This document shows, piece by piece, positions 56,806-64,000 of a DNA stretch of 64,000 nt. Numbering within the stretch: the first letter of the stretch is position 1; each line of letters begins with the position of its first letter. The notes under the pieces were generated by a model. It was not told the DNA's origin. It did no database searches and saw only the letters and a program-made list of their open reading frames with translations. The DNA is taken from contig NZ_RDQF01000008.1 of NCBI RefSeq assembly GCF_004114425.1, positions 124,001 through 188,000 of the forward strand, written 5' to 3'. Source of the DNA: Bradyrhizobium vignae (lineage in GTDB: Bacteria > Pseudomonadota > Alphaproteobacteria > Rhizobiales > Xanthobacteraceae). Both the position numbers and the translations under genes were made by a program.

Positions 56806-59088
56806 ATGGTATATCGGCGTCGCAGATCCACGCAGATGCAGGCTGCAACCGAATCGGTTGCCGTAGCCCCGACTGCGCCGGTCGCGCGCCCGGCCCGCCC
56901 CCGCGCGCGCATGATGCGTCAGTATGACCTCGTCGAACGGGTCAGATCCTACAATCCCAACACCAACGAAGACCTGCTGAATCGCGCCTATGTCTACGCC
57001 ATGAAGGCGCATGGTTCGCAGACCCGTGCCTCGGGCGACCCCTATTTCTCGCATCCGCTCGAAGTGGCGGCGATTCTCACCGACCTGAAGCTCGACGACG
57101 CCACCATCGTGGCCGCGCTGCTCCACGATACGATCGAGGACACCGAGGCGACGCGGGCCGAGATCGACCAGATCTTCGGACCCGAAATCGGCGCGCTGGT
57201 CGAGGGCCTGACCAAGCTGAAGCGGCTCGAGCTGGTCTCGCGGGAGGCCAAGCAGGCCGAGAACCTGCGCAAATTGCTGCTGGCGATCGCCGATGATGTC
57301 CGCGTGCTTCTGGTCAAGCTCGCCGATCGCCTGCACAACATGCGCACGCTGGACTTCGTGCCGACGGAATCGCGCCGGCGCATCGCCGAGGAGACGCTCG
57401 ACATCTACGCGCCGCTGGCGGGGCGCATGGGCATGCAGGAAATGCGCGAGGAGCTGGAGGATCTGTCCTTCCGCACCCTCGATCCCGAAGCCTATTCGGT
57501 CGTGATGCAGCGGCTCGACGCACTCGCCGAGCGCAACCGCAATCTGATCGGCGAGATCGAGGACCAGCTCTCCAACAATCTGCGCCACAGGGGCCTCGGG
57601 GCGCGGGTCTATGGCCGCCGCAAGAAGCCCTTCTCGATCTGGACCAAGATGGAGCGCAAATCGGTCGGTTTCGAGCAATTGTCCGACATCTTCGGCTTTC
57701 GCCTCGTCGTCAGCGACATCGAGGCCTGTTATCGCGCGCTCGGGATCGTCCACACCACCTGGCCGGTCGTGCCGGGACGCTTCAAGGACTACATCTCGAC
57801 GCCGAAGCAGAACGACTACCGCTCGATCCACACCACGGTGATCGGCCCCGGTAACCAGCGCGTCGAGCTCCAGATCCGCACCGAGGCGATGGACCAGATC
57901 GCCGAGCGCGGCATTGCCGCGCACGTCTTCTACAAGGAAGGCGTGGGCTCGCCGACCGAATTCCTCAAGCGCGAGTCCAACGCGTTCGCCTGGCTGCGCC
58001 ACACCATCGGAATTCTCTCCGAGAGCGCCAATCCCGAGGAATTCCTCGAGCACACCAAGCTCGAGCTGTTCCACGACCAGGTGTTCTGCTTCACCCCCAA
58101 GGGCAAGCTGATCGCGCTGCCGCGCCACGCCAACGTGATCGACTTCGCCTATGCGGTGCACACCGACGTCGGCAACAGCGCGGTCGGCTGCAAGATCAAC
58201 GGCAAGTTCGCGCCACTGTCCTCGGAGCTCCAGAACGGCGATGAGGTCGAGGTGCTGACTTCGGAAGCGCAATCCGCGCCGCCGTCGGCCTGGGAAACGC
58301 TCGCCGTCACCGGCAAGGCGCGTGCCGCGATCCGCCGCGCCACGCGCACCGCGGTGCGCGATCAATATGTCGGCCTCGGCCGGCGCATCGTCGAGCGCCT
58401 GTTCGAGCGCGCCAAGATCGAATACGCCGACGACAAGCTCAAGGGCGCGCTGCCGCGGCTCGCGCGCACCTCGATCGAGGACGTCATGGCGGCGGTGGGC
58501 CGCGGCGAGATCAAGGCGTCCCACGTCGCGCGTGCGATGTACCCGGACTACAAGGAGGAGCGGATCGCGCGCTACGGCGGCAAGAAGGGGCTGGCCGCCA
58601 AGCTCAAGGAGAAATCCTTGGAACCGCGCAGCCCGGTTGCGATCCCGATCCGCGGCATCAATTCCGACCTTCCGGTGAAGTTCGCTCCGAACGGCGGCGC
58701 CGTGCCCGGGGATCGCATCGTCGGCATCGTCACGCCGGGCGAGGGCATCACGATCTATCCGATCCAGGCGCCGGCCCTGAAGGATTTCGAGGAGGAGCCG
58801 GAGCGCTGGCTCGACGTCCGCTGGGACATCGAGGATTCCGCGCCGCAGCGCTTCCCGGCCCGCATCAAGGTGGAGAACGTCAACGAACCCGGCGCATTGG
58901 CGCAGATCGCGACCGTGATCGCCGAGCACGACGGCAACATCGACAACATCAGCATGCAGCGCCGCTCGCCTGACTTCACGGAGACGACGATCGATCTCGA
59001 AGTCTACGACCTGAAGCACCTGAGCGCGATCCTGGCCCAGCTGCGCGCGAAGGCGGTCGTCGCCCGTGTCGAACGTGTTAATGGATGA
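56806..59088 (+). CDS. rsh: RelA/SpoT homologue, bifunctional (p)ppGpp synthetase/hydrolase
   Basis: 760 residues; the single long RSH expected in most alphaproteobacteria. Order: an HD hydrolase domain (YFSHPLEVAAILTDLKLDDA, ALLHDTIEDTEATRAE), the synthetase domain (FGFRLVVSDIEACYRALGIV, STPKQNDYRSIHTTVIGP, VELQIRTEAMDQIAERG), a TGS domain (VFCFTPKGKLIALPRHANVI) and a C-terminal ACT domain (EPGALAQIATVIAEHDGNID). The intact HDTIED indicates an active hydrolase. It controls the stringent response. An alternative start is ATG 56836. Confidence 0.97.
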   Translation: MVYRRRRSTQMQAATESVAVAPTAPVARPARPRARMMRQYDLVERVRSYNPNTNEDLLNRAYVYAMKAHGSQTRASGDPYFSHPLEVAAILTDLKLDDATIVAALLHDTIEDTEATRAEIDQIFGPEIGALVEGLTKLKRLELVSREAKQAENLRKLLLAIADDVRVLLVKLADRLHNMRTLDFVPTESRRRIAEETLDIYAPLAGRMGMQEMREELEDLSFRTLDPEAYSVVMQRLDALAERNRNLIGEIEDQLSNNLRHRGLGARVYGRRKKPFSIWTKMERKSVGFEQLSDIFGFRLVVSDIEACYRALGIVHTTWPVVPGRFKDYISTPKQNDYRSIHTTVIGPGNQRVELQIRTEAMDQIAERGIAAHVFYKEGVGSPTEFLKRESNAFAWLRHTIGILSESANPEEFLEHTKLELFHDQVFCFTPKGKLIALPRHANVIDFAYAVHTDVGNSAVGCKINGKFAPLSSELQNGDEVEVLTSEAQSAPPSAWETLAVTGKARAAIRRATRTAVRDQYVGLGRRIVERLFERAKIEYADDKLKGALPRLARTSIEDVMAAVGRGEIKASHVARAMYPDYKEERIARYGGKKGLAAKLKEKSLEPRSPVAIPIRGINSDLPVKFAPNGGAVPGDRIVGIVTPGEGITIYPIQAPALKDFEEEPERWLDVRWDIEDSAPQRFPARIKVENVNEPGALAQIATVIAEHDGNIDNISMQRRSPDFTETTIDLEVYDLKHLSAILAQLRAKAVVARVERVNG

Positions 59089-59091
59089 TGC

Positions 59092-59206
59092 TGGTCGTTG
59101 CCGGGCTTGACCCGGCAACCCATCTCTTCAAGAAGAGGGATACGCGGGCCTTCGCCGCGCCGAAGGGGCTTCGGCCCCGCAGGCGGGTCGAGCCCGCGCA
59201 TGACGA
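59092..59206. repeat. Palindromic repeat between rsh and pdxJ
   Basis: CGTTGCCGGGCTTGACCCGGCAA, then nested hairpins CTCTTCAAGAAGAG and GCCGAAGGGGCTTCGGC, then GGGTCGAGCCCGCGCATGACG. It is related in style to the type B repeats, and the pdxJ start lies just after it. Confidence 0.65.
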
Positions 59207-59235
59207 GAGGGAAATGTCGCTTCGTGAGTTCTGAA

Positions 59236-59988
59236 ATGCCCGCACCTCCGCTCCGCCTCGGCATCAATGTCGACCATGTCGCAACCCTGCGTAACGCGCG
59301 CGGCGGCCGCAATCCCGATCCGGTGCGTGCGGCGCTGCTCGCGATCGAGGCCGGCGCCGACGGCATTACCGCTCATCTGCGCGAAGATCGCCGGCATATC
59401 CGCGACGAGGACATGGCGCGGCTGAAGGCGGAGATCTCCAAGCCCCTCAATTTCGAGATGGCCGCGACTGACGACATGATGCGGATCTCGCTCGCCACCA
59501 AGCCGCACGCGGTGTGCCTCGTGCCGGAGCGGCGCCAGGAGGTGACGACCGAAGGTGGGTTGGATGCGGTCGGTCAGCACAACGCGCTCAGGCCCTATAT
59601 CGCACGGCTGAACGATGCCGGCATCCGGGTCTCGCTGTTCATCGCCGCGGATCCCGCCCAGATCGAGATGGCGGCACGGCTGCGCGCGCCCGTGATCGAG
59701 ATCCACACCGGCGCCTGGTGCGACGCCGTCGTCGACGGCCACACCGACAAGGCCGAGGCCGAATGGCAGCGGATCGTGGCCGGGGCAAGGCTCGCCAAGG
59801 ATGCGGGGCTCGAGGTCCACGCCGGGCACGGGCTGGACTATGCGACGGCAGAGACGATCGCGGCCCTTCCTGAGATCATGGAGCTCAATATCGGCTACTA
59901 CATGATCGGCGAAGCGCTGTTCGTGGGCCTGGCCGAGACCGTGCGCAGGATGCGCGCGGCGATGGACCGCGGCCGGAGCCGGGCATGA
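59236..59988 (+). CDS. pdxJ: Pyridoxine 5'-phosphate synthase
   Basis: 250 residues, TIM barrel joining 3-amino-2-oxopropyl phosphate and deoxyxylulose phosphate to pyridoxine phosphate. Signature segments: [47 protein letters not shown] and [16 protein letters not shown] 59236 is used; GTG 59224 (with GAGAGGGA further upstream) would add four residues. It overlaps acpS by 4 bases. Confidence 0.97.
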   Translation: MPAPPLRLGINVDHVATLRNARGGRNPDPVRAALLAIEAGADGITAHLREDRRHIRDEDMARLKAEISKPLNFEMAATDDMMRISLATKPHAVCLVPERRQEVTTEGGLDAVGQHNALRPYIARLNDAGIRVSLFIAADPAQIEMAARLRAPVIEIHTGAWCDAVVDGHTDKAEAEWQRIVAGARLAKDAGLEVHAGHGLDYATAETIAALPEIMELNIGYYMIGEALFVGLAETVRRMRAAMDRGRSRA

Positions 59989-60404
59989 TCATCGGCATCG
60001 GCTCCGACCTGATCGACATCACCCGCGTTGCCAAGGTGATCGAGCGCCATGGCGAGCGCTTCCTCGACCGGATCTTCACTGCGGCCGAGCGGGCCAAGGC
60101 GGAACGCCGCGCCAAGAATGACAAGATGGTGGTGGCGACCTACGCCAAACGCTTCGCCGCCAAGGAGGCCTGCTCCAAGGCGCTCGGCACTGGCATCAGG
60201 CGCGGGGTGTGGTGGCGCGACATGGGGGTGGTCAACCTGCCGGGCGGGCGGCCGACCATGCAACTGACCGGCGGCGCCTTGGCCCGGCTCCAGGCTCTGA
60301 CGCCGGAGGGGTTCGAGGCGCGGATCGACGTTTCGATCACCGACGACTGGCCGCTGGCGCAGGCCTTTGTCATCATTTCCGCCGTCCCCCTGGCGAAGCT
60401 CTGA
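59985..60404 (+). CDS. acpS: Holo-[acyl-carrier-protein] synthase
   Basis: 139 residues. Transfers 4'-phosphopantetheine from CoA to acyl carrier protein. The family motifs are [20 protein letters not shown] and [20 protein letters not shown]. The pdxJ-acpS-lepB-rnc-era order is a conserved alphaproteobacterial cluster. The gap to lepB (60405-60653) contains a weak hairpin (TCCGCCAA 60503 / TTGGGCGGA 60522) and nothing else clear. Confidence 0.97.
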   Translation: MIIGIGSDLIDITRVAKVIERHGERFLDRIFTAAERAKAERRAKNDKMVVATYAKRFAAKEACSKALGTGIRRGVWWRDMGVVNLPGGRPTMQLTGGALARLQALTPEGFEARIDVSITDDWPLAQAFVIISAVPLAKL

Positions 60405-60653
60405 CGCCCTCCGTTCAATTTTATAATTCGTACGTAAAATCAATGTCTTATTCAGTTTTGATGCGATCCTTGATTGCGTGGCCTCCGACAACAGTCTAAA
60501 AGTCCGCCAACGCAAATCAGCTTGGGCGGATTCGGCTTTACGCCGGAATTGGCCCTCACTATCAGAATCAGGACAATCTCCATGGGCCGCGAAGCAATGG
60601 GCTGTTCGCGCCAGGAGGGCGCTCTGTGACCGGCGGCCGGAATTGAGAGAGCA

Positions 60654-61418
60654 ATGAGCGTGACTTCAGGAACGAAATCTGAGAGCGGCGTCGGTGAAAC
60701 GATCCGGGTCGTCATTCACGCTCTCCTGATCGCGCTGGTGATCCGCACCTTCCTGTTTCAGCCCTTCAATATTCCCTCCGGCTCGATGAAGGCGACGTTG
60801 CTGGTCGGCGACTACCTGTTCGTCTCGAAATATTCCTACGGCTACAGCCACTATTCGATTCCGCTCTCGCCGCCGCTGTTCTCGGGGCGGATCTGGGGCT
60901 CGGATCCGAACCGCGGCGACATCGTCGTGTTTCGCCTTCCGAAGGACGATTCCACCGACTACATCAAGCGCGTGATCGGTCTTCCCGGCGACCGCATCCA
61001 GATGCGGGACGGGCTGCTCTACATCAACGACACGCCCGTCGAACGGCAGCGCATGAGCGAATATGTCGGCGAGGACCCCTGCGGCTCGGAAGGCGGCGGC
61101 ATCTCCCGGGTGAAGCGCTGGAAGGAGACGCTGCCGAACGGCGTGTCCTACGAGACGCTGGACTGCGCCGACAACGGCTACATGGACAACACCAACGTCT
61201 ACACGGTGCCGCCCGGTCACTTCTTCATGATGGGCGACAACCGCGACAACTCCACCGACAGCCGCTTCCTCGGCCAGGTCGGCTACGTGCCAAAGGAGAA
61301 TTTGATCGGCCGCGCCCAGATGATCTTCTTCTCCATCGCTGAAGGCGAGCATGCCTGGACGTTCTGGCGCTGGCCGTGGGCGGTGCGCTGGAATCGCTTC
61401 TTCAAAATCGTCCGATGA
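60654..61418 (+). CDS. lepB: Signal peptidase I
   Basis: 254 residues. One N-terminal membrane segment (IRVVIHALLIALVIRTFLFQ) anchors a periplasmic protease with the Ser-Lys dyad: serine in NIPSGSMKATLLVGDYLFVS and lysine in YIKRVIGLPGDRI. MMGDNRDNSTDSRF is the box E signature. It removes signal peptides of exported proteins such as the porin and slt product in this window. Its stop overlaps the rnc start. Confidence 0.98.
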   Translation: MSVTSGTKSESGVGETIRVVIHALLIALVIRTFLFQPFNIPSGSMKATLLVGDYLFVSKYSYGYSHYSIPLSPPLFSGRIWGSDPNRGDIVVFRLPKDDSTDYIKRVIGLPGDRIQMRDGLLYINDTPVERQRMSEYVGEDPCGSEGGGISRVKRWKETLPNGVSYETLDCADNGYMDNTNVYTVPPGHFFMMGDNRDNSTDSRFLGQVGYVPKENLIGRAQMIFFSIAEGEHAWTFWRWPWAVRWNRFFKIVR

Positions 61419-62251
61419 AAGACGAAGCCAAGGACATCGCGACCCAGCCGATCGAGGCGCAAGCGGGCCCCGAAGGGGAAGCTGCGGCCAAAACGCCTGC
61501 AAACAAGACAACTGCGAAGAAGAAGCGGGCGCGGAGCAGCAAGGCCAAGGGCATGGATGCGAATGCGGCGCTCGAGGCGCGCATCGGCCACAGCTTCACG
61601 GACTCGAACCTCTTGATGCAGGCGATCACGCATGTCTCGGCATTGAAGTCCAGGCGCAAGCGCGGCGACAGCTATCAGCGGCTGGAATTCCTCGGCGATC
61701 ACGTGCTCGGGCTCGTCGTCTCCGACATGCTCTATCATGCCTTCCCGAACGCCGATGAAGGTGAGCTGTCCAAGCGTCTTGCCGAGCTCGTGCGCAAGGA
61801 AAGCTGCGCCGACGTCGCCAAGTCGCTCGGTCTGCTCGACGACATCAAGCTGGGCTCGGTCGGTCCCAGCGCCGACGCGCGCCTGCGCAAGTCGGTGCTG
61901 GGCGACATTTGCGAGGCCGTGATCGGTGCCATCTACCTCGACGGCGGCCATGCGGCAGCAGCCGAATTCGTCAAGCGCAACTGGACCGAGCGGATGCACA
62001 AGCCGCGCCGTCCCTTGCGCGATCCCAAGACCGTGCTGCAGGAATGGGCGCAGGGCAAGGGGCTGCCGACCCCTGTTTACCGCGAGGTCGAGCGCACCGG
62101 CCCGCATCACGATCCGCAGTTCCGTGTCGCGGTCGATCTGCCGGGGCTGGCGCCGGCCGAGGGCATCGGCGGCAGCAAGCGCGCGGCCGAGAAGGTGGCA
62201 GCTTCAGTGATGATCGAACGCGAAGGCGTTGGCGGCGGCAATGACGGCTGA
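61415..62251 (+). CDS. rnc: Ribonuclease III
   Basis: 278 residues. The catalytic signature QRLEFLGDHVLGLVVSDMLY, plus LGDICEAVIGAIYLDGG with acidic ligands, then a double-stranded RNA-binding domain (DPKTVLQEWAQGKGLPTPVY ... GGSKRAAEKVAA). It cuts double-stranded RNA in rRNA and mRNA processing. The first 48 residues are a Lys/Ala-rich extension, longer than in E. coli. Starts by 4-base overlap with lepB and overlaps era by about 11 bases. Confidence 0.97.
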   Translation: MKDEAKDIATQPIEAQAGPEGEAAAKTPANKTTAKKKRARSSKAKGMDANAALEARIGHSFTDSNLLMQAITHVSALKSRRKRGDSYQRLEFLGDHVLGLVVSDMLYHAFPNADEGELSKRLAELVRKESCADVAKSLGLLDDIKLGSVGPSADARLRKSVLGDICEAVIGAIYLDGGHAAAAEFVKRNWTERMHKPRRPLRDPKTVLQEWAQGKGLPTPVYREVERTGPHHDPQFRVAVDLPGLAPAEGIGGSKRAAEKVAASVMIEREGVGGGNDG

Positions 62252-63167
62252 AGCAAGCGGCGAGGCGCCCACTCCGACGCGCTGCGGCTTCGTCGCACTG
62301 ATCGGCGCACCGAACGTCGGCAAGTCCACGCTGGTCAACGCGCTGGTCGGGGCCAAGGTCACGATCGTCTCGCGCAAGGTGCAGACCACGCGCGCGTTGA
62401 TCCGCGGCATCGTCATCGAGAACAACGCGCAAATCATCCTGGTCGACACGCCCGGCATCTTCTCACCGAAGCGCCGGCTCGACCGCGCGATGGTCTCGAC
62501 CGCATGGAGCGGAGCGCATGACGCCGACCTCGTCTGCGTACTGCTGGACGCCAAAACCGGGATCGACGAGGAGGCCGAGGCGATCCTCGCCAAGGCAGCC
62601 AGCGTCAATCACGAGAAGATCCTGGTCATCAACAAGGTCGATCTCGTCCAGCGCGAGAAGCTGCTGGCGCTGGCCCAGGCCGCCAACGAGCGCATGAAGT
62701 TCGCGCGGACGTTCATGATCTCGGCGATCTCAGGCGACGGCGTCGACGACATCCGCAAGACGCTCGCGGACATGGTGCCGCCGGGCCCGTTCCTCTATCC
62801 CGAGGACCAGATGTCGGACGCACCGATGCGGCAGCTGGCGGCCGAGATCACGCGCGAGAAGATCTATCAAAAGCTGCATCAGGAGTTGCCTTACCAGTCC
62901 ACGGTCGAGACCGACAAGTGGGAGGAGCGCAAGGACAAGTCGGTGCGCATCGAGCAGACGATCTTCGTCGAGCGCGAAAGCCAGCGCAAGATCGTGCTCG
63001 GCAAGGGCGGCGCCACCATCAAGTCGATCGGCGCGGATTCGCGGAAAGAGCTGATGCAGATCCTGGACGTGCCGGTGCATCTGTTCCTGTTCGTCAAGGT
63101 GCGCGAGAACTGGGGCGACGATCCAGATCGCTACCGCGAGATGGGCCTGGACTTCCCCAAGGAATAA
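62241..63167 (+). CDS. era: GTPase Era
   Basis: 308 residues. G motifs GAPNVGKST, VDTPGIF, NKVD and SAISGDGV; effector region SRKVQTTRALIRG; C-terminal KH domain with RKIVLGKGGATIKSIGADSR. It binds the 3' end of 16S rRNA and times small-subunit maturation. ATG 62241 is used; TTG 62229 is possible. Confidence 0.98.
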   Translation: MTAEASGEAPTPTRCGFVALIGAPNVGKSTLVNALVGAKVTIVSRKVQTTRALIRGIVIENNAQIILVDTPGIFSPKRRLDRAMVSTAWSGAHDADLVCVLLDAKTGIDEEAEAILAKAASVNHEKILVINKVDLVQREKLLALAQAANERMKFARTFMISAISGDGVDDIRKTLADMVPPGPFLYPEDQMSDAPMRQLAAEITREKIYQKLHQELPYQSTVETDKWEERKDKSVRIEQTIFVERESQRKIVLGKGGATIKSIGADSRKELMQILDVPVHLFLFVKVRENWGDDPDRYREMGLDFPKE

Positions 63168-63188
63168 CCAAGACAAGATCGGTTTCCG

Positions 63189-63569
63189 ATGAGCGTGCCC
63201 AGCAATGTCAGGCGCTTCGAAGCGCTGCTCTATGCGTCGTTGATGCTGGATGCCCTTTCGGTTGCCGTGCAGGACCGTACGCCGAATGCCGAGGTGACCG
63301 AGCAGATGATCATGACGGCGACGCTGCTCGCCGGCGGCATGATTCTGCTGCTGGTCCATTTCGTCTGGCTCGCGGCGCGCTGGCGCAAGAACTGGCCGCG
63401 CTGGGTGCTGGCGGCAGCGCTCGTGCTGTCGGTGATCTCGCTCGGACAGATCATCGGCGAGAAGGGCATGGAGCTCGACAGCGCCATCGAGATCGTCTCC
63501 TGCGCGCTGACGACCATGGGCCTGTACTTCTCCTTCACCGGCGACGCTCAGGGCTGGTTCAACGCGTGA
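63189..63569 (+). CDS. Conserved small membrane protein
   Basis: 126 residues with about four hydrophobic segments (FEALLYASLMLDALSVAV, IMTATLLAGGMILLLVHFVW, WVLAAALVLSVISLG, ALTTMGLYFSF). It lies between era and recO, 21 bases after era, and is probably part of the same transcript. Function unknown. Confidence 0.75.
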   Translation: MSVPSNVRRFEALLYASLMLDALSVAVQDRTPNAEVTEQMIMTATLLAGGMILLLVHFVWLAARWRKNWPRWVLAAALVLSVISLGQIIGEKGMELDSAIEIVSCALTTMGLYFSFTGDAQGWFNA

Positions 63570-63571
63570 AG

Positions 63572-63631
63572 CCCCGTGTCCCGGACAAGGTGCAGCGCGT
63601 CAGCGCTGCGCCGCAGAGCCGGGACACGGGG
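63572..63631. repeat. Strong palindromic repeat upstream of recO
   Basis: Perfect 13-base arms CCCCGTGTCCCGG (63572-63584) / CCGGGACACGGGG (63619-63631) with an internal GCAGCGCGTCAGCGCTGC element. It follows a membrane-protein gene immediately and might also end transcription, though no U-tract follows. Confidence 0.75.
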
Positions 63632-63739
63632 AGCGCGCGGAGAGATGGGCCCCGGCTCGGCAACACGTTGCTTGCGCGCCGCGTTTTGTCCGGGGCACGA
63701 GTGCGTGCGAGAGGCACCGGAATCCTGTAATATTCCCTC

Positions 63740-64000
63740 ATGGAATGGACCGACGAAGGCATCGTGCTGGGGGTGCGGCGGCATGGCGAGTCTAGCGCCA
63801 TCGTCGAGTTGTTGACGCGCGCGCACGGCCGGCATCTGGGCCTCGTGCGCGGCGGGGCCAGCTCGCGGATGCGGCCGCTGCTGCAACCCGGAAACAGCGT
63901 CAGTGCAGTGTGGCGGGCACGGCTCGACGAGCATCTCGGGACCTATACGATCGAGGGATTGAAGCTGCGCGCGGCGACGCTGCTGGCCTCGTCCCACGGC
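63740..64000 (+). CDS. recO: DNA repair protein RecO (3' end outside window)
   Basis: The first 87 codons of Rec[41 protein letters not shown] and [20 protein letters not shown] match the N-terminal OB-fold. RecO works with RecR to load RecA on SSB-coated gaps. The era-recO linkage is conserved in alphaproteobacteria. Confidence 0.95.
   Translation, partial: MEWTDEGIVLGVRRHGESSAIVELLTRAHGRHLGLVRGGASSRMRPLLQPGNSVSAVWRARLDEHLGTYTIEGLKLRAATLLASSHG

Noticed and set aside
56779..59118. Long open frame of about 780 codons antisense to rsh
   Set aside because: It is the mirror of a well-supported gene in high-GC DNA; composition is Arg/Asp/Leu-rich with no family, and it has no ribosome-binding site.
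60442..60500. Tiny frame of 18 codons between acpS and lepB
   Set aside because: Too short, without a ribosome-binding site, in ordinary intergenic sequence.

Overview
This window reads as a chromosomal segment of a GC-rich alphaproteobacterium of the Nitrobacteraceae, most likely Bradyrhizobium or a close relative. That rests on recognising protein families and gene orders (PleD next to rpmG, an alphaproteobacterial porin_2 protein, slt-dapA-smpB-rpoZ-rsh-pdxJ-acpS-lepB-rnc-era-recO) and on dispersed palindromic repeats (arms such as GTCATGCCCGGG / CCCGGGCATGAC) of a kind typical of that group. No database search was possible. The window opens inside pleD and closes inside recO.

Layout. 0-10 kb: pleD, a divergent TetR/MFS pair with a candidate operator, rpmG with its terminator, an FMN monooxygenase, an exported M20 hydrolase, a possible frameshifted small gene and a metallophosphoesterase. 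9-15.4 kb: a minus-strand run nudix - DUF983 - rnr - topA. 15.6-22.7 kb: an accessory stretch with two HxlR regulators, an SDR, azoR, a dprA lacking its usual C-terminal domain, an amidase and a patatin. 22.9-25.8 kb: plsY, a dihydroorotase-like protein without its metal ligands, and pyrB. 26-35.4 kb: a VanX-like dipeptidase, aidB, a CPBP protease, a TIR-domain protein on AT-richer DNA, ruvX with an AEC transporter, and a protease-nuclease fusion. 35.5-39.8 kb: a cyclase-family protein, then a LysR gene divergent from two nitronate monooxygenases around a perfect palindrome. 39.9-43.7 kb: gatC-x-gatA-y-gatB, with two small uncharacterised genes coupled into the GatCAB operon. 43.7-47.2 kb: a gene-poor stretch holding a 32-residue lysine-rich protein, small hypothetical genes, a decayed IS481-type element and tRNA-Ser(GCT). 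47.2-64 kb: porin, then a core block for murein turnover, lysine synthesis, trans-translation, DNA repair, the stringent response, vitamin B6, CoA-dependent ACP activation, protein export and RNA processing.

Most genes are housekeeping. The parts most worth a second look are the TIR protein (29770-31098) and the protease-nuclease (33139-35364), which look like effectors of biological conflict. Also notable are the interrupted topA/dprA/plsY neighbourhood with its shortened DprA, the PyrC pseudo-enzyme, and the GANTC-rich, TCGCG-rich leader in front of the lysine-rich mini-protein.
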